The notes under the pieces are model-generated. The model was not told the DNA's origin. It ran no database searches and saw nothing but the letters and a program-made list of their open reading frames with translations. DNA of 64,000 nucleotides from Streptomyces sp. NBC_01446 (GTDB lineage Bacteria; Actinomycetota; Actinomycetes; Streptomycetales; Streptomycetaceae), in assembly GCF_026340095.1 (NCBI RefSeq), contig NZ_JAPEPO010000003.1, positions 124,001-188,000 of the forward strand, in the 5' to 3' direction. Shown here piece by piece: positions 7,424 through 15,951 of the stretch (its first letter is position 1; each line of letters opens with the position of its first letter). The position numbers were made by a program, and so were the translations under genes.

Positions 7424-8911
7424 ATGCGTAATGAGGGCATCGGATCCTGGCCCGCGCGCCGGGCCAGGAAGACACCCCACCGCACCGCACTCGTCCACGG
7501 TTCCCACCACCTCAGCTACGCCGGCCTGCACGAGCGCAGCAGCAGGCTCGCGCAGGCGCTGCGCGCCGCCGGCGTCCGGCGCGGTGACCGAGTCGCGTAC
7601 CTCGGGCCCAACCACCCCGCCTACCTCGAAACCCTCTTCGCCGCGGGCCTGCTGGGGGCCGTCTTCGTTCCCCTCAACACCCGGCTGGCCGCTCCCGAGA
7701 TCGCCTACCAGCTGCGCGACAGTGGCACCCGCGCTTTGCTCTACGCCCCGCAGTGCGCCGCACTCGTTCCGCGGGACGCACCGCCAACGGCGGTGGAAAT
7801 CGGCCCCGGTTACGAGGAGCTGCTCGCCGGTGCCGACGCCGGGCCGATCGACGAGACGGTCGCCCCAGACGACCTCTGCCTGATCATGTACACCTCGGGC
7901 ACCACCGGTCGCCCCAAGGGCGTCATGCTCACCCATGCCAACCTCGTCTGGAACGCGTTCAACGTCCTCGTCGACCACGACCTCACGGCCGACGAACGCG
8001 CCCTGGTAACCGCCCCGTTGTTCCACACCGCCGCACTGAACATGCTGACCCTGCCGGTCCTGCTCAAGGGCGGCACCTGTGTCCTGGTCGACTCATTCGA
8101 CCCGGCCGCGACCCTGGAACTGATCGACGAGCACCGCGTCACCTTCATGTTCGGCGTCCCCACCATGTACGACCTGATCGCCCGCCAGCCCGGCTGGGAC
8201 GGCGCCGATCTCTCCTCGCTGCGGCTGCTCACCTGCGGCGGCGCCCCGGTGCCGACCCCGCTCATCCGCACCTATCAGTCCCGCGGCCTCACCTTCCTCC
8301 AGGGCTACGGAATGACCGAGGCCGCCCCGGGGACGCTCTTCCTCGACGCCGAACACGCGACGAGCAAGGTCGGCTCGGCCGGTGTCCCGCACTTCTTCAG
8401 CGACGTACGGGTGCTCGGCCCCGATGAACACCCCATGGCCCCCGGCGCACTGGGCGAGGTTGCGGTCCGCGGCCCGCACGTCGCCGCCGGCTACTGGGGG
8501 CTGCCGGAGGAGACCGCCGCGGCCTTCCGTGACGGCTGGTTCCACAGCGGGGACGCGGCCCGCGTGGACGAGGACGGCTATGTCACCATCGCCGACCGAG
8601 TCAAGGACATGTACATCTCCGGCGGCGAGAACGTCTCACCCGCCGAGGTCGAACTCGCCCTGCTGGCCCACCCCGATGTGGCGGAATGCGCGGTGATCGC
8701 CGTCCCGGACGACAAGTGGGGCGAGGTCGGCCGGGCGGTCTTCGTCGCCCGGGAGGGCAGCGAGCCCGACCCCCAGGAGGTGCTGGCCTCACTGGCCGGA
8801 GTACTCGCCAAGTACAAGATCCCCAAATCGGCGGTACGGGTGGAACAGCTGCCGCGTACCGCATCCGGGAAGCTCCTGAAGCACAAAGTCCGTGCCCAGC
8901 ACGGAAACTGA
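7424..8911 (+). CDS. class I adenylate-forming acyl-CoA ligase
   Basis: A 495-residue AMP-dependent synthetase that would activate a carboxylic acid as its CoA thioester. Motifs in order: the phosphate loop YTSGTTGRPKG at about residue 156, the aromatic-rich binding strand GYGMTEAAP, the adenosine-contacting WFHSGDAA, the hinge DRVKDMYISGGENVSPAEVE, and the C-terminal catalytic lysine in PRTASGKLLKH. The length is typical of medium-chain or aryl-acid ligases. A GAAGGAG ribosome site precedes ATG 7424, 11 bp after the amidohydrolase. It is most likely the entry enzyme for the substrate of this operon; whether aryl or alkyl acid cannot be decided from the sequence. Confidence 0.92.
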   Translation: MRNEGIGSWPARRARKTPHRTALVHGSHHLSYAGLHERSSRLAQALRAAGVRRGDRVAYLGPNHPAYLETLFAAGLLGAVFVPLNTRLAAPEIAYQLRDSGTRALLYAPQCAALVPRDAPPTAVEIGPGYEELLAGADAGPIDETVAPDDLCLIMYTSGTTGRPKGVMLTHANLVWNAFNVLVDHDLTADERALVTAPLFHTAALNMLTLPVLLKGGTCVLVDSFDPAATLELIDEHRVTFMFGVPTMYDLIARQPGWDGADLSSLRLLTCGGAPVPTPLIRTYQSRGLTFLQGYGMTEAAPGTLFLDAEHATSKVGSAGVPHFFSDVRVLGPDEHPMAPGALGEVAVRGPHVAAGYWGLPEETAAAFRDGWFHSGDAARVDEDGYVTIADRVKDMYISGGENVSPAEVELALLAHPDVAECAVIAVPDDKWGEVGRAVFVAREGSEPDPQEVLASLAGVLAKYKIPKSAVRVEQLPRTASGKLLKHKVRAQHGN

Positions 8912-8936
8912 CAACCAGACAAGGAACGCAACCATC

Positions 8937-9392
8937 ATGACCGTCACCGTCAACGGGCTGGACGAACTCAAGTCCCTCGCCGGAGCCGAACTGGGCACCA
9001 GCGACTGGATCGACATCACCCAGGACCGGATCAACGGCTTCGCCGACGCGACCGAGGACCATCAGTGGATCCACACCGACCCCGAACGCGCCGCCGCCGG
9101 CCCCTTCGGCGCACCCATTGCCCACGGGTATCTGACGCTGTCGCTGTTCATCCCGCTCTTCACCGGGCTGCTGGACGTCCAGGGCGTCAGTACCAAGGTC
9201 AACTACGGCCTCAACAAGGTCCGTTTCCCCGCGCCGGTGCCGGTGGGATCGCGCATCCGCCTCGTGGCGCGCCTCGCGGCGGTCGACGAGGTCGCCGGAG
9301 GACTGCAGATCACCGTGGACGGGACGGTCGAGATCGAGGGCGGGACCAAGCCGGCTGCCGTACTGCAGAGCCTGTCCCGCTTCTACGCCTGA
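8937..9392 (+). CDS. MaoC-like (R)-specific enoyl-CoA hydratase
   Basis: A 151-residue hot-dog fold protein. The hydratase signature DITQDRINGFADATEDHQWIHTDPERA, followed by GPFGAPIAHGYLTLSL, carries the catalytic Asp/His pair expected in MaoC hydratases (D..A...A.GD.NPLH type, here DATEDHQWIH). It would hydrate a 2-enoyl-CoA made after the ligase step, supplying the SDR with a 3-hydroxyacyl-CoA. ATG 8937 was chosen over a start 45 bp upstream because AAGGAACG precedes it at a good distance. It is the last gene of the operon; an IS607-like element begins 13 bp after its stop. Confidence 0.9.
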   Translation: MTVTVNGLDELKSLAGAELGTSDWIDITQDRINGFADATEDHQWIHTDPERAAAGPFGAPIAHGYLTLSLFIPLFTGLLDVQGVSTKVNYGLNKVRFPAPVPVGSRIRLVARLAAVDEVAGGLQITVDGTVEIEGGTKPAAVLQSLSRFYA

Positions 9393-9404
9393 TACGGACC
9401 GTTC

Positions 9405-11048
9405 CTAAACAGTGTCCGGGAGTGAGCCTTGTACCCACGTCCCGGAACTGCGCGCATCCCGAACGGTTTTGGATGCGCTGGTCCCCCGCGTTCTCGTTGT
9501 CCCTGTCCGGCAACGTGCATCGTGTGCACGCTCCGGGACGGGGCGGCGGGTTTCCTCACGCCCTCGCTCACCACGATCGGCCTGGACGGTCCGATGCCCA
9601 GCACCATCACTCCGGTGATGCTGGGGCGGTGCCGTCCGTCGCCGGATCGGGTGCCCGAGGGCGCGCCTGCCGATGGCCACCGAGGCGGCGTCATGGCGCG
9701 TCATGCTGCGAGTCTTGCTGATCAGGGGCTTGCGCCAGTGCTGGTCGCCCCACATCGAGGTGTATGCCGGGTCGACGGCGACGATGGCGATGCCGTGCTC
9801 GGCGGCCATGGAGACGATGCGGGCCTTGAGCTTGCCGGTGGGCATACCGGAGATGAGCTGCCGAAACCGCTTCTTGCGGCCGTGCTTCTCGCGGGTCTTC
9901 TCGGCGGCGAAGTCCAGGTTTTCGATGCCGATCGCCTGCGCTCCGCTCTGCTTGGTCCAGTGCAGGAGGCGAGTGAGGGCGTGCCGGATCTGGGCGTCGC
10001 GGTGGTCGGCGGTGCCGGACAGGTCGTAGTGGAAGCGGCGCGAGTCGCCGACTGGGTTGCCGTGCCGGTCGAGCCGGTAAGCGGCGAAGTGGTCGGCGTT
10101 CGTGTCGACGCCGACCATGCCCTTGGCGCAAGCGGTGGCCGGCGACATCGTCTGCACGACGGGCCTGGTCCACGAAGCGGTGAGGTACCAGCGGCCCCGC
10201 TCAACGTGGCAGTGGATGCGGTAGGCGACGGCACGGTTGGCCTCGGTGCGCTCGCGCCACTCGTCCCCACGGTGCGCGAACGCGACCTTGGAGGCAAGAA
10301 CGTACCGGCCATGCCTACTGTTGGCCAGGTGGGCGAGCGGGGCGGGCATCTTGATCGACACTTCGCCGTCAGGGGTGACGCGGATCGTCTCATTACCGAA
10401 GCGTTTTCCGGACTCGCCGTCTGCGGCGAGGAACCAGCGCTCAGCCTCCCAACACTGACGCCACTCGCGCTCGGTGAGCTGCGCGGCCTGAAGGTTGTGC
10501 CGGTTTTTGAGCAGCCGCCGACCGCCGCGAACGACACGGACACGTCCGGACTTCCAGTCGTCGCGGGCCATGTCGAGGCGGTGTTCCAGGGTGGCCAGGC
10601 GGCGGGACTTGTGGAACCACTCGCCCTTGGACCGGTACCCGCCCGGCGCCCGCTTGCTGCCTTTCTCCCCGATCGGGAGGGACAGGCGGTGTCGCAGCAT
10701 GCGGATACCGGCCTCAAGGTTGTGGACATGGGCGAGCAGGCAGCGTCGGGCCAGGCCGTACTGGTCGTGCGTGGCCTTCGTGATCGCACCCGCGATACGC
10801 GACGACGACTGCTCGCTCAGGACACGCTTGCGGGATGCCCACGCCTCGTTGTTGTGCTGGTGCCCGGCTTCGCAACGGGCCTTGAGGTCGCGAGAGGCCA
10901 GGCGGCCCTGGTGCTCGCCGACCAGACGCAACACCTTCTCGTCCGTTGGCGTGAGGTGCTTGAGGCGGTCGCGTAACGCCACACCCAACGGGCCGACAGC
11001 AACGAACGGCGGGTCGATGATGCGCAGCTGCTTCTTCTTGTCAGCCAT
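9405..11048 (-). CDS. tnpB: TnpB RNA-guided nuclease of the IS607-like element
   Basis: A 547-residue TnpB. RuvC-like residues appear as MVGVDTNADHFAAYRLD (Asp), IGIENLDFA (Glu) and the late TRHDAASVAIGRRALG (Asp). The usual CxxC...CxxC zinc ribbon is absent: where other TnpBs read DPAYTS..C..CG this one has DPAYTSMWGDQHWRKPL. The positively charged tail RTVQADRGERGREETRRP and the terminal GTWVQGSLPDTV resemble other Streptomyces IS607 TnpBs. The frame is intact. Start MADKKKQLR overlaps the tnpA stop. By analogy with characterised TnpBs it would use an RNA from the element's 3' end as guide; with tnpA broken, the element is probably immobile unless helped in trans. Confidence 0.85.
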   Translation of the reverse strand: MADKKKQLRIIDPPFVAVGPLGVALRDRLKHLTPTDEKVLRLVGEHQGRLASRDLKARCEAGHQHNNEAWASRKRVLSEQSSSRIAGAITKATHDQYGLARRCLLAHVHNLEAGIRMLRHRLSLPIGEKGSKRAPGGYRSKGEWFHKSRRLATLEHRLDMARDDWKSGRVRVVRGGRRLLKNRHNLQAAQLTEREWRQCWEAERWFLAADGESGKRFGNETIRVTPDGEVSIKMPAPLAHLANSRHGRYVLASKVAFAHRGDEWRERTEANRAVAYRIHCHVERGRWYLTASWTRPVVQTMSPATACAKGMVGVDTNADHFAAYRLDRHGNPVGDSRRFHYDLSGTADHRDAQIRHALTRLLHWTKQSGAQAIGIENLDFAAEKTREKHGRKKRFRQLISGMPTGKLKARIVSMAAEHGIAIVAVDPAYTSMWGDQHWRKPLISKTRSMTRHDAASVAIGRRALGHPIRRRTAPPQHHRSDGAGHRTVQADRGERGREETRRPVPERAHDARCRTGTTRTRGTSASKTVRDARSSGTWVQGSLPDTV

Positions 11049-11615
11049 CGGCAGCCGCCGCCTCCAGTGCCTTCTTGGCACGGTTCTTCGCACTGCGACG
11101 GCCGTACAGGCGGGCACAGAACGAGGTCAAAACCTCCACCATGTCGCGCACCAGGTCGTCTTCGACCTCGCCGTCATCCAGCACAACGAGTCGACGGCCG
11201 GTTGCAGCCAGAGCGGCCTCAACGAGTTCGACGTTCATGCGGCCCAACCGGTCTTTGCGCTCCACCACTACGGTGGTCACCGCCGGGTCGGCCAGCAGGC
11301 GACGGGCCTTGGCGCGGGCGCCGTTCATACCCGAAGCGACCTCGGACTCGACGCGCACGACCTTATACCCGGCCTTGGCCCCATGCCGACAAACGTGCCG
11401 TCTGCCGCTCCAGATCGGCCTTCTGGTCGCGGGAGGAGACGCGGGCGTACAGGCCCACGCCACCGGCCACGGACGGTGAAGTGTTCGCATCGATGTTCAC
11501 CAAGATCGTGCGCGGCCCCACCCGCTCCGCAGGGACCGGCAACGTGCCCTCACGGAACCAGCGGTACGCAGTACGCGGGGCAACCCCCTGCGCGCGCCCA
11601 TTCCGTCAGGTTCAT
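11041..11615 (-). pseudogene. tnpA: IS607 serine recombinase tnpA, two frameshifts
   Basis: The ATG at 11615 starts MNLTEWARA, the beginning of the MerR-like helix-turn-helix, and is followed by a 2-nt loss near 11588 (the frame needed to read TAYRWFREGTLPVPAERVG lies one phase over). The recombinase core then reads in frame through VNIDANTSP and LYARVSSRDQKADLERQTARLSAWG, and a second shift (+1, near 11380, in a GGGG run) is required to continue AGYKVVRVESEVASG and ERKDRLGRMNVELVE to the stop at 11041. Both lesions disable the protein; they could be sequencing errors, since each is in a short repeat. Confidence 0.8.
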
Positions 11616-11727
11616 ACACCCGACCATACGACACTCATGACAGCTAAAGACCACTTATAGACACTTAGTCAAGGGCAGTTCCTGACCCCTGGCACTCGAC
11701 ACCGGCCGCACGCGGGTCAGGCCGCCT

Positions 11728-12036
11728 CTACCAGGGAGAGGTCAGCTGTACGCCGGTGCGGCGGCCGTCGCTGCCCAGGAGGTGGCCCACGCGCTTGACC
11801 GTGCGCAGGCCGACGATGCGGTCGGTGACGACCAGCGTGGGGAGGCGGGCGCACAGCGCGGTCTCGCGGCGCTGGATGTCGGAGCCGCCGGGTGCGGCTG
11901 ACGCCGGCCGGTGATGAATGTTGGGCGGAGCAAGATCGTCGATCACGGACACCGCAACAATCCACGCGATCGGGATGGCGATCAACGCCCGACCCGCTCG
12001 CACCGGCCCTCGAAGTCCTTCGAGGCGCTGCGCCAT
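11728..12036 (-). pseudogene. remnant of a SpoIIE-type phosphatase membrane region
   Basis: The first 40 residues (MAQRLEGLRGPVRAG, then ALIAIPIAWIVAVSVIDDLAPPNIH) closely resemble the N-terminal membrane segment of the phosphatase pseudogene at 28.4-29.2 kb (ALLALPLCLIAVVTVVDTLAPPDVH). After NIH the similarity stops, and the remaining residues (DIQRRETALCARLPTLVV, then IVGLRTVKRVGHLLGSD) belong to something I do not recognise. The ORF is open but looks like an in-frame fusion of two fragments rather than a functional gene. Confidence 0.4.
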
Positions 12037-12717
12037 GACTCCTGTCTACACCGCCCTTGCTCGGCTCGCACCGACGGAGACACAGTGCGGTCGCCTGCCG
12101 CCAGCCCTGACAACCAGGAATCCTTGCCACTCCCGGGCCCGTTCGTATCGGATGCGGGCGGGCCGGCGAGTGTCTGCGGCCGGGAGGGGGCTCTGCGATT
12201 GATCTCGCTGTCTGGGCGCGGGTACGTCGTCAGGACGTTGGGGCACGGCACGGACCAGGGGCTCGAGGTCGCCGTAGAGGACAGCGTGCAAGGCGGCGGC
12301 CAGTGCACGGGCCCGTCCTTCGCTGTCCACGTCGTGCAAGACGAAGTAGACGGGGCCGGCGGAAGAGTCGGGACGGATCTCCCCGGATCGGATGAGAGGG
12401 ATGACGCCCTCGCGCACGGCGCCGTACACGGCGGGGTCGACGGTGTGCTGCGGGGCGGCGAGCGCGTCGGCCTCGCCCGTCCCCGGCACGCGCAGGCCCC
12501 GCGATCCCAGGCGACAACGATCACGTGGCAGGCACCGGGCGCCCGGACGCGGCAAGCACGATGGTGTGCGCATGCGGTCCCGCGGCGCCTCGTAACTGCC
12601 CGGCTGTCAAGGGGGCATCCGCTGTTTCGCTAGTCTGAACCACTGGTCCTGTCGGCCCTGGGTCCGGGTGGGGCGGTTGACGGCACGGGCCTCCCGACAG
12701 GTGAGGAGCACAGCGGC
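12037..12717 (-). other. decayed region without an intact gene
   Basis: A minus-strand frame from 12573 reads a coding-like block (HTVDPAVYGAVREGVIPLIR and GPVYFVLHDVDSEGRARAL, then LYGDLEPLVRAVPQ), but the sequence before and after it drifts between frames. I do not recognise the protein. The block is probably a frameshifted remnant. The last 100 bp hold the promoter region of the downstream helicase gene; no clear -35/-10 pair was seen. Confidence 0.3.
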
Positions 12718-15700
12718 ATGGCGACCGTCTATCGCGTGGTGTCCGTGGACGAGGACGGCACCGAACGCGATGAACGCTACCTCGATACCGCCGGTCATGA
12801 GATCCCTGCCCCCGCTGCCTACGCTCGGCACGCCTCGGTGCCCGCTGTGTCCGTGGAGTCGGGCCCGGCCGTCGCCCGGGCTGGGGTGAGCGCATCTGCA
12901 CCGGCAGCCGCGGGGGCCGAGACAACCGCCGGTCCGCCGATCGATGCCACGCGGTGGGCGACAATGCGCGCGTGCACCGCGGTGTTCCTGCCGGGCGATC
13001 CGGCGCGGCAGGGGCGGATCGCATTTCATGCGGTCGGCGGCGGACCGCTCCCCCGCGGCGTCCCCGTGGCGGACATGGAGATTGTGGTGGCGCACGGGCG
13101 GGGTGCGCGGCGTCGGACCGTGCCAGCAGTGGTGCGCCCGCTGGCCGAGGTCCTGCCCTGGCTCCTGTCGGGAGACGGGACACGGAGCAGCACGGTCGAG
13201 GCGTGGCGGCATGCCGCGCTGTACGCCCTGCACATGGCCGGGCGGGGGCTGTTGCTGCCCGGCGTGAGCGCACAGGGGCACGACAGCTGGCGGCTCGGCC
13301 CCTACGCGGAGCAGGATGCGAGGTGGGTACGCGAGCTGGCCGGGGCGATGGTGCCGGCCGGCTACGCGGTGGTGGTGGAGCGGGAGCCGGGCGCGGGCAC
13401 CGGGCCGGTGCTGATCCCCGATCCGTACGAGCGGGTGCGGGCCTTCATGGACGCGGTCGTCGACTGCCTGCCGCGCACCCCGGCGGCTGAAGTGGCGGCG
13501 GGTATCCGGCCGTTCGCCGCGCGAGAGCCGCTGCATGTGCCCGAGCTGCGGGCGTGGGCGGCGCGAGTGGCCGACGGCCGGGACACCGGGGTGCGGTTGT
13601 CGCTGCGGATCGAACTTCCAGACGGCGGGCCGGCAGCGTATGAAGGAGAGGCCTACGGTGCGAAGGCCGGCGGCGAAGAGTCGTACACCGTCGATGGCCC
13701 AGAGGACTGGTCCGGAGAAGACGCCTTCGCCCAGGGGTGGCCGCACGTGGAGTCGGCGGGCGAGCCCGGCGAGGCGGTGCGGGCTGTGGCGCAGGTGCAC
13801 GCGCTGTCGGATCCGCTGCTGCTCGCGGATGCCGCCGAGGTCTTCGCCGAGGCGCCGGACGGGTTCGGGCCGCGCGCAGTAGAACAGGTGCGGGAGCTAC
13901 TCGGCCGGGCCGGCCAGGCGTGGCCGCCGCTGGTCCGGCTCGCGCGACAGACGGCTCCGGCCGAACTCGACCTGGACGACGACGAGTTCATGTCACTCCT
14001 CGAGAGCGGGGTCGAGGCGCTCGCGGCGGTCGGCATCGGCGTGCATCTGCCCAGGGACCTGGCCCGCGAGCTGACCGCCCACGCCGTCATCGGACCGGAC
14101 GAGGCGCCGGAGCGGGAGGAGGCGCCGGCGTTCTTCTCGCCCGAGCAACTGCTCTCCTTCCGCTGGCAGTTCGCGGTCGGCGACCGCACCCTCACCCAGG
14201 ACGAGCTCGACCGTCTCGCGCAGGCCAGGCGCCCCCTGGTGCGGCTGCGCGACCAGTGGGTCGTCGTCGACGCGGACCTGCTGCGCAAGGCGCGGCGCGT
14301 CCGCCGCGAGGTGGGCGCCCTGGAGGCGCTGGGCGCCGCGCTCACCGGCAGCGTCGAGGGCCCGGAGGGGGCCCTCGTCCCGGTGCGGCCCAGCGGCTGG
14401 CTGGCCGACCTGCGCGACCGGATCGCCGCCCCAGAGCACGCCCAGGATGCCGGGCGTGCCGCGCCCGCTGCCCTGCGCGCGAACCTGCGCGGCTACCAGT
14501 CGCGGGGCCTGGCCTGGCTGGGACAGATGACGAACCTCGGCCTCGGAGCCTGCCTCGCCGACGACATGGGCCTGGGCAAGACCGTCACCACACTCGCCCT
14601 GCACCTGCGCCGACACGAAGACGCGCAAGCCAGCGTGGCCGCCCCGGCGGGTCCCACTCTCGTGGTGTGCCCGGCCTCGCTGCTCGGCAACTGGGGGCGG
14701 GAGATCGACACGTTCGCCCCCGGCACTCCGTGGCGGCGCCATCACGGCCCGGGCCGGGACCTGACCGGGCTCAAACAGGACGAGGTCGTACTCACCACGT
14801 ACGGCACCATGCGCCGCGACAGGGAGGTACTGTCCGCGGCCGGCCCCTGGGGGATGATCGTCGCCGACGAGGCACAGCACGTGAAGAACCCGACGGGCGC
14901 CACCGCGAAGGCCCTGCGCACCCTGCCTGGCCAGGCACGCGTCGCACTCTCGGGCACTCCGGTGGAGAACAACCTCACCGAACTGTGGGCACTGCTCGAC
15001 TGGTGCACGCCCGGCCTGCTCGGACCGCTGAAGACCTTCCGCGACCGGTACGCACGCGCCGCCGAACGCGCCGCTCGCGGCAGCAAAGCAGACGACGCGG
15101 ACGCGGCCGCGGCCGAGCGCCTGGGCCGACTCATCCGGCCCTTCATACTGCGCCGCCGCAAGTCCGACCCGGGCATCGCCCCCGAGCTGCCGGCGAAGAC
15201 GGAGACCGACCAGCGGGTGCTCCTCAGCCGCGAACAGACCGTCCTGTACGAGGCGCAGGTCCGCGAATCCCTCGCCGCGATCCGCCGCACGAAGGGCATC
15301 GCCCGACACGGGCTCGTCCTCAAACTGCTCACCGCCCTCAAACAGATCTGCAACCACCCCGCCCAATACCTCAAGGAGCCGGACACGGCCCGCCTGACCG
15401 GCCGCAGCGGAAAGCTGGGACTGCTCGACGAACTCCTCGACGTGATCCTGGCCGAGGACGACTCGGCACTCCTGTTCACCCAGTACACGCAGATGGCGCG
15501 GCTGCTCGAACGGCATCTGACCACGCGCGGCGTCAACTGCCTGTATCTGCACGGCCGTACGCCGGTCAAGCGGCGCGAGGAGATGGTGGCCGCCTTCCAG
15601 CGCGGCGAGGCACCCGTCTTCCTGCTCTCCCTCAAGGCGGCCGGCACCGGCCTCAACCTCACCCGCGCCGGACACGTCATCCACTACGACCGCTGGTGGA

Positions 15701-15951
15701 ACCCGGCCGTCGAGGACCAGGCCACCGACCGCGCCCACCGCATCGGCCAGACCCGGCCCATCCAGGTCCACCGCCTGGTCACCGAAGGCACCGTCGAGGA
15801 TCGCATCGCCCAACTCCTCGCCAACAAAAGAGGCTTGGCCGACGCCGTTCTCCACGGCCAGGGCGAGGCGGCCCTCACCGACCTCGACGACGACGAACTC
15901 GCCGACCTGGTCTCCCTGCACACCACCGCCCACGACGGGAGCACCCGATGA
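12718..15951 (+). CDS. SNF2-family DEAD/DEAH ATPase (HepA-like)
   Basis: A 1077-residue superfamily 2 ATPase. The N-terminal 580 residues are an actinomycete-specific region with SNF2-associated sequence. The motor follows: Q/motif I DDMGLGKT at about residue 615, motif II DEAQHVKNP (about 716, DEAQ instead of DEAH), motif III LSGTPVENN, QICNHP, motif IV LFTQYTQM, motif V LKAAGTGLNL, and motif VI DQATDRAHRIGQTRPIQVHRLV. ATG 12718 has GTGAGGAG upstream; homologues may begin about 80 residues later at MRACTAVFLPGD (12964), so the extra N-terminus is uncertain. It overlaps the SWIM gene by ATGA. The pair is commonly conserved in actinomycetes, suggesting a complex acting on DNA, but the process is not established. 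Confidence 0.9.
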   Translation: MATVYRVVSVDEDGTERDERYLDTAGHEIPAPAAYARHASVPAVSVESGPAVARAGVSASAPAAAGAETTAGPPIDATRWATMRACTAVFLPGDPARQGRIAFHAVGGGPLPRGVPVADMEIVVAHGRGARRRTVPAVVRPLAEVLPWLLSGDGTRSSTVEAWRHAALYALHMAGRGLLLPGVSAQGHDSWRLGPYAEQDARWVRELAGAMVPAGYAVVVEREPGAGTGPVLIPDPYERVRAFMDAVVDCLPRTPAAEVAAGIRPFAAREPLHVPELRAWAARVADGRDTGVRLSLRIELPDGGPAAYEGEAYGAKAGGEESYTVDGPEDWSGEDAFAQGWPHVESAGEPGEAVRAVAQVHALSDPLLLADAAEVFAEAPDGFGPRAVEQVRELLGRAGQAWPPLVRLARQTAPAELDLDDDEFMSLLESGVEALAAVGIGVHLPRDLARELTAHAVIGPDEAPEREEAPAFFSPEQLLSFRWQFAVGDRTLTQDELDRLAQARRPLVRLRDQWVVVDADLLRKARRVRREVGALEALGAALTGSVEGPEGALVPVRPSGWLADLRDRIAAPEHAQDAGRAAPAALRANLRGYQSRGLAWLGQMTNLGLGACLADDMGLGKTVTTLALHLRRHEDAQASVAAPAGPTLVVCPASLLGNWGREIDTFAPGTPWRRHHGPGRDLTGLKQDEVVLTTYGTMRRDREVLSAAGPWGMIVADEAQHVKNPTGATAKALRTLPGQARVALSGTPVENNLTELWALLDWCTPGLLGPLKTFRDRYARAAERAARGSKADDADAAAAERLGRLIRPFILRRRKSDPGIAPELPAKTETDQRVLLSREQTVLYEAQVRESLAAIRRTKGIARHGLVLKLLTALKQICNHPAQYLKEPDTARLTGRSGKLGLLDELLDVILAEDDSALLFTQYTQMARLLERHLTTRGVNCLYLHGRTPVKRREEMVAAFQRGEAPVFLLSLKAAGTGLNLTRAGHVIHYDRWWNPAVEDQATDRAHRIGQTRPIQVHRLVTEGTVEDRIAQLLANKRGLADAVLHGQGEAALTDLDDDELADLVSLHTTAHDGSTR

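Larger units (their letters stand above)
9405..11615 (-). mobile_element. IS607-like element with intact tnpB and broken tnpA
   Basis: The element has the IS607 arrangement: a serine recombinase tnpA followed by an overlapping tnpB (8-bp overlap, 11041-11048). IS607 has no terminal inverted repeats, so the ends are given only as the coding limits. It lies directly after the MaoC gene without visible damage to it. Confidence 0.8.
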
